NCBI GenBank assembly: GCA_963719975.1
Contig: CAVRED010000005.1
Coordinates: 1 to 64,000, forward strand
Length of the DNA stretch: 64,000 bases
Source of the DNA: Poindextera sp963719975
GTDB taxonomy: Bacteria; Pseudomonadota; Alphaproteobacteria; Caulobacterales; Caulobacteraceae
Direction of reading: 5' to 3'
In this document: positions 63,242-64,000 of the stretch, in pieces
Layout of the letters: the number at the start of each line of letters is the position of its first letter
Position numbering within the stretch: position 1 is the first letter of the stretch
Notes under the pieces: generated by a model
What the model was told of the DNA's origin: nothing
Seen by the model: the letters and a program-made list of their open reading frames with translations, nothing else
Databases searched by the model: none
Made by a program: the position numbers and the translations under genes

Positions 63242-64000
63242 GACCGAGCGCCTTCTTCGAGCAGAAAGGTCCTCAAACGCGCTTCGTCGACATTCGGGTC
63301 GACGAAGGTCTCGCCAATGCGGCGAGGCAGGACGAGCGTGATGCGCCCGGCCCGCGCCTTCTTGTCCTGACCCATCAGACCGACGAGCACATCGGCGCTC
63401 AAGCGGCCGACGGGGATGTCGGCGAGGCGGGTCGGCAGGCCCGCCGCGGCGATCGCAGCCGCCGCGCGGGCGGCGTCAGCGGCCGGACAGAGGCCGCCCG
63501 CCGCGGCGAAGCGGAAGGCCAGGGCCGAGCCGAGCGCGACCGCCTCGCCGTGCTTCAGCTCATCGGAGAAGCTCAGCGCCGCCTCGAGCGCATGGCCGAA
63601 GGTGTGGCCGAGGTTGAGCAGCGCACGGCGGCCCTGCTCGCGTTCGTCCTCGGCGACGACCTCGGCCTTCATCTCGATCGAGCGGCCGATGGCGTGCGCC
63701 AGCGCGGTCGGCTCGCCGGCCAGGACGGCCGCGCCGTTGACCTCCAGCCAGGCGAAGAACGCGGCATCGCCCAGGAGCCCGTACTTGATGATCTCGGCGT
63801 AGCCGCAGCGCATCTCGCGCGCCGGCAGGCTCGACAGAACGTCGAGGTCCGCGAGCACCAGGCGCGGCTGGTGGAAGGCGCCGATGAGGTTCTTGCCCTG
63901 CGGGGCGTCGATCGCGGTCTTGCCGCCGACCGAGGAGTCCACCTGCGCCAGCAGCGTGGTCGGGAGCTGCACGAAGTCGATGCCGCGCTTGTAGATCGCG
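63238..64000 (-). CDS. aroB: 3-dehydroquinate synthase, 5' end outside window
   Basis: The last 253 or so residues of AroB; the gene continues past position 64000. Visible: TTLLAQVDSSVGGKTAID, MRCGYAEIIKYGLL, and the metal histidines in LNLGHTFGHALE, then LKHGEAVALG and a C-terminal PNVDEARLRTFLL. It forms 3-dehydroquinate from DAHP in the shikimate pathway. It is coupled by an ATGA overlap to the CorC-like gene. No interruption is seen in this part. Confidence 0.95.
   Translation of the reverse strand, partial: AIYKRGIDFVQLPTTLLAQVDSSVGGKTAIDAPQGKNLIGAFHQPRLVLADLDVLSSLPAREMRCGYAEIIKYGLLGDAAFFAWLEVNGAAVLAGEPTALAHAIGRSIEMKAEVVAEDEREQGRRALLNLGHTFGHALEAALSFSDELKHGEAVALGSALAFRFAAAGGLCPAADAARAAAAIAAAGLPTRLADIPVGRLSADVLVGLMGQDKKARAGRITLVLPRRIGETFVDPNVDEARLRTFLLEEGARS

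Noticed and set aside
1..64000. CRISPR arrays, rRNA genes, riboswitches
   Set aside because: No regularly spaced direct repeats, no rRNA-like stretch, and no cobalamin-box-like leader before cobT or cobS were seen by eye.

Overview
The window looks like chromosomal DNA of a high-GC alphaproteobacterium, most likely Caulobacterales (Caulobacter or Phenylobacterium type). The evidence is high-GC codon use and housekeeping neighbourhoods: aroB next to a DUF21/CBS membrane protein, BolA-DnaJ-CobS, CobT, CarD-FdxA-S4 protein-Suv3-type helicase, and rpmB. The genus is an inference; no rRNA is present. Many conserved genes are broken by single-base frameshifts that restore a normal protein when the frame is changed. 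These fall in both core and accessory genes, often at short homopolymers, so I read most as sequence errors and annotate the genes across the breaks.

Layout. 0-2.5 kb: a sulfotransferase and an ABC-F ATPase. 2.5-5.9 kb: a phage remnant and a DUF2158 gene, ended by a complete IS110/IS1111-type insertion sequence with 15-bp inverted repeats and a noncoding 3' segment. 5.9-8.3 kb: a SnoaL-like protein, an SDR and an asparaginase. 8.3-16.3 kb: a more AT-rich island with a zinc-ribbon methyltransferase, then a tightly overlapping operon (acyl carrier protein, FabG-like reductase, acyl-AMP ligase, LuxE-like synthetase, LuxC-like acyl reductase, PglD/NeuD-like acyltransferase, truncated DegT aminotransferase) and a convergent MBL-fold hydrolase. 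16.6-24.2 kb: phage-like genes (a Gln/Ala-rich repeat protein and a lysis-type cassette) with three opposite-strand metabolic genes between them, ending at tRNA-Arg(CCU).

24.2-29 kb: thermonuclease-like lipoprotein, CarD, FdxA, S4 protein and RNA helicase. 29-38 kb: a methyltransferase behind a dyad operator, small proteins, DUF3108, rpmB with a visible promoter, a beta-barrel protein behind a Fur box, a SRAP protein and a TPR-sulfotransferase. 38-49 kb: oxidoreductases, an ATP-grasp-like Cj0069-family protein, a GST, an acyl-CoA carboxylase pair, a PadR/membrane pair, a PhyH dioxygenase, GFA, a beta-lactamase-like hydrolase and a nitroreductase.

49-64 kb: dienelactone hydrolase, FMN hydroxy-acid oxidase, cobT, then a plus-strand run (4TM protein, nitroreductase, SDR, HAD, two glycosyltransferase-like proteins, CMD protein), cobS, DnaJ-like, BolA, cold-shock protein, CorC-like protein and the 3' part of aroB. 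CobS and CobT together imply aerobic cobalamin synthesis (cobaltochelatase).

The most unusual unit is the ACP/FabG/acyl-AMP ligase/LuxE/LuxC operon inside a glycan-type island, with no luciferase genes. It suggests a fatty-acyl activation and reduction pathway feeding a surface-sugar modification.
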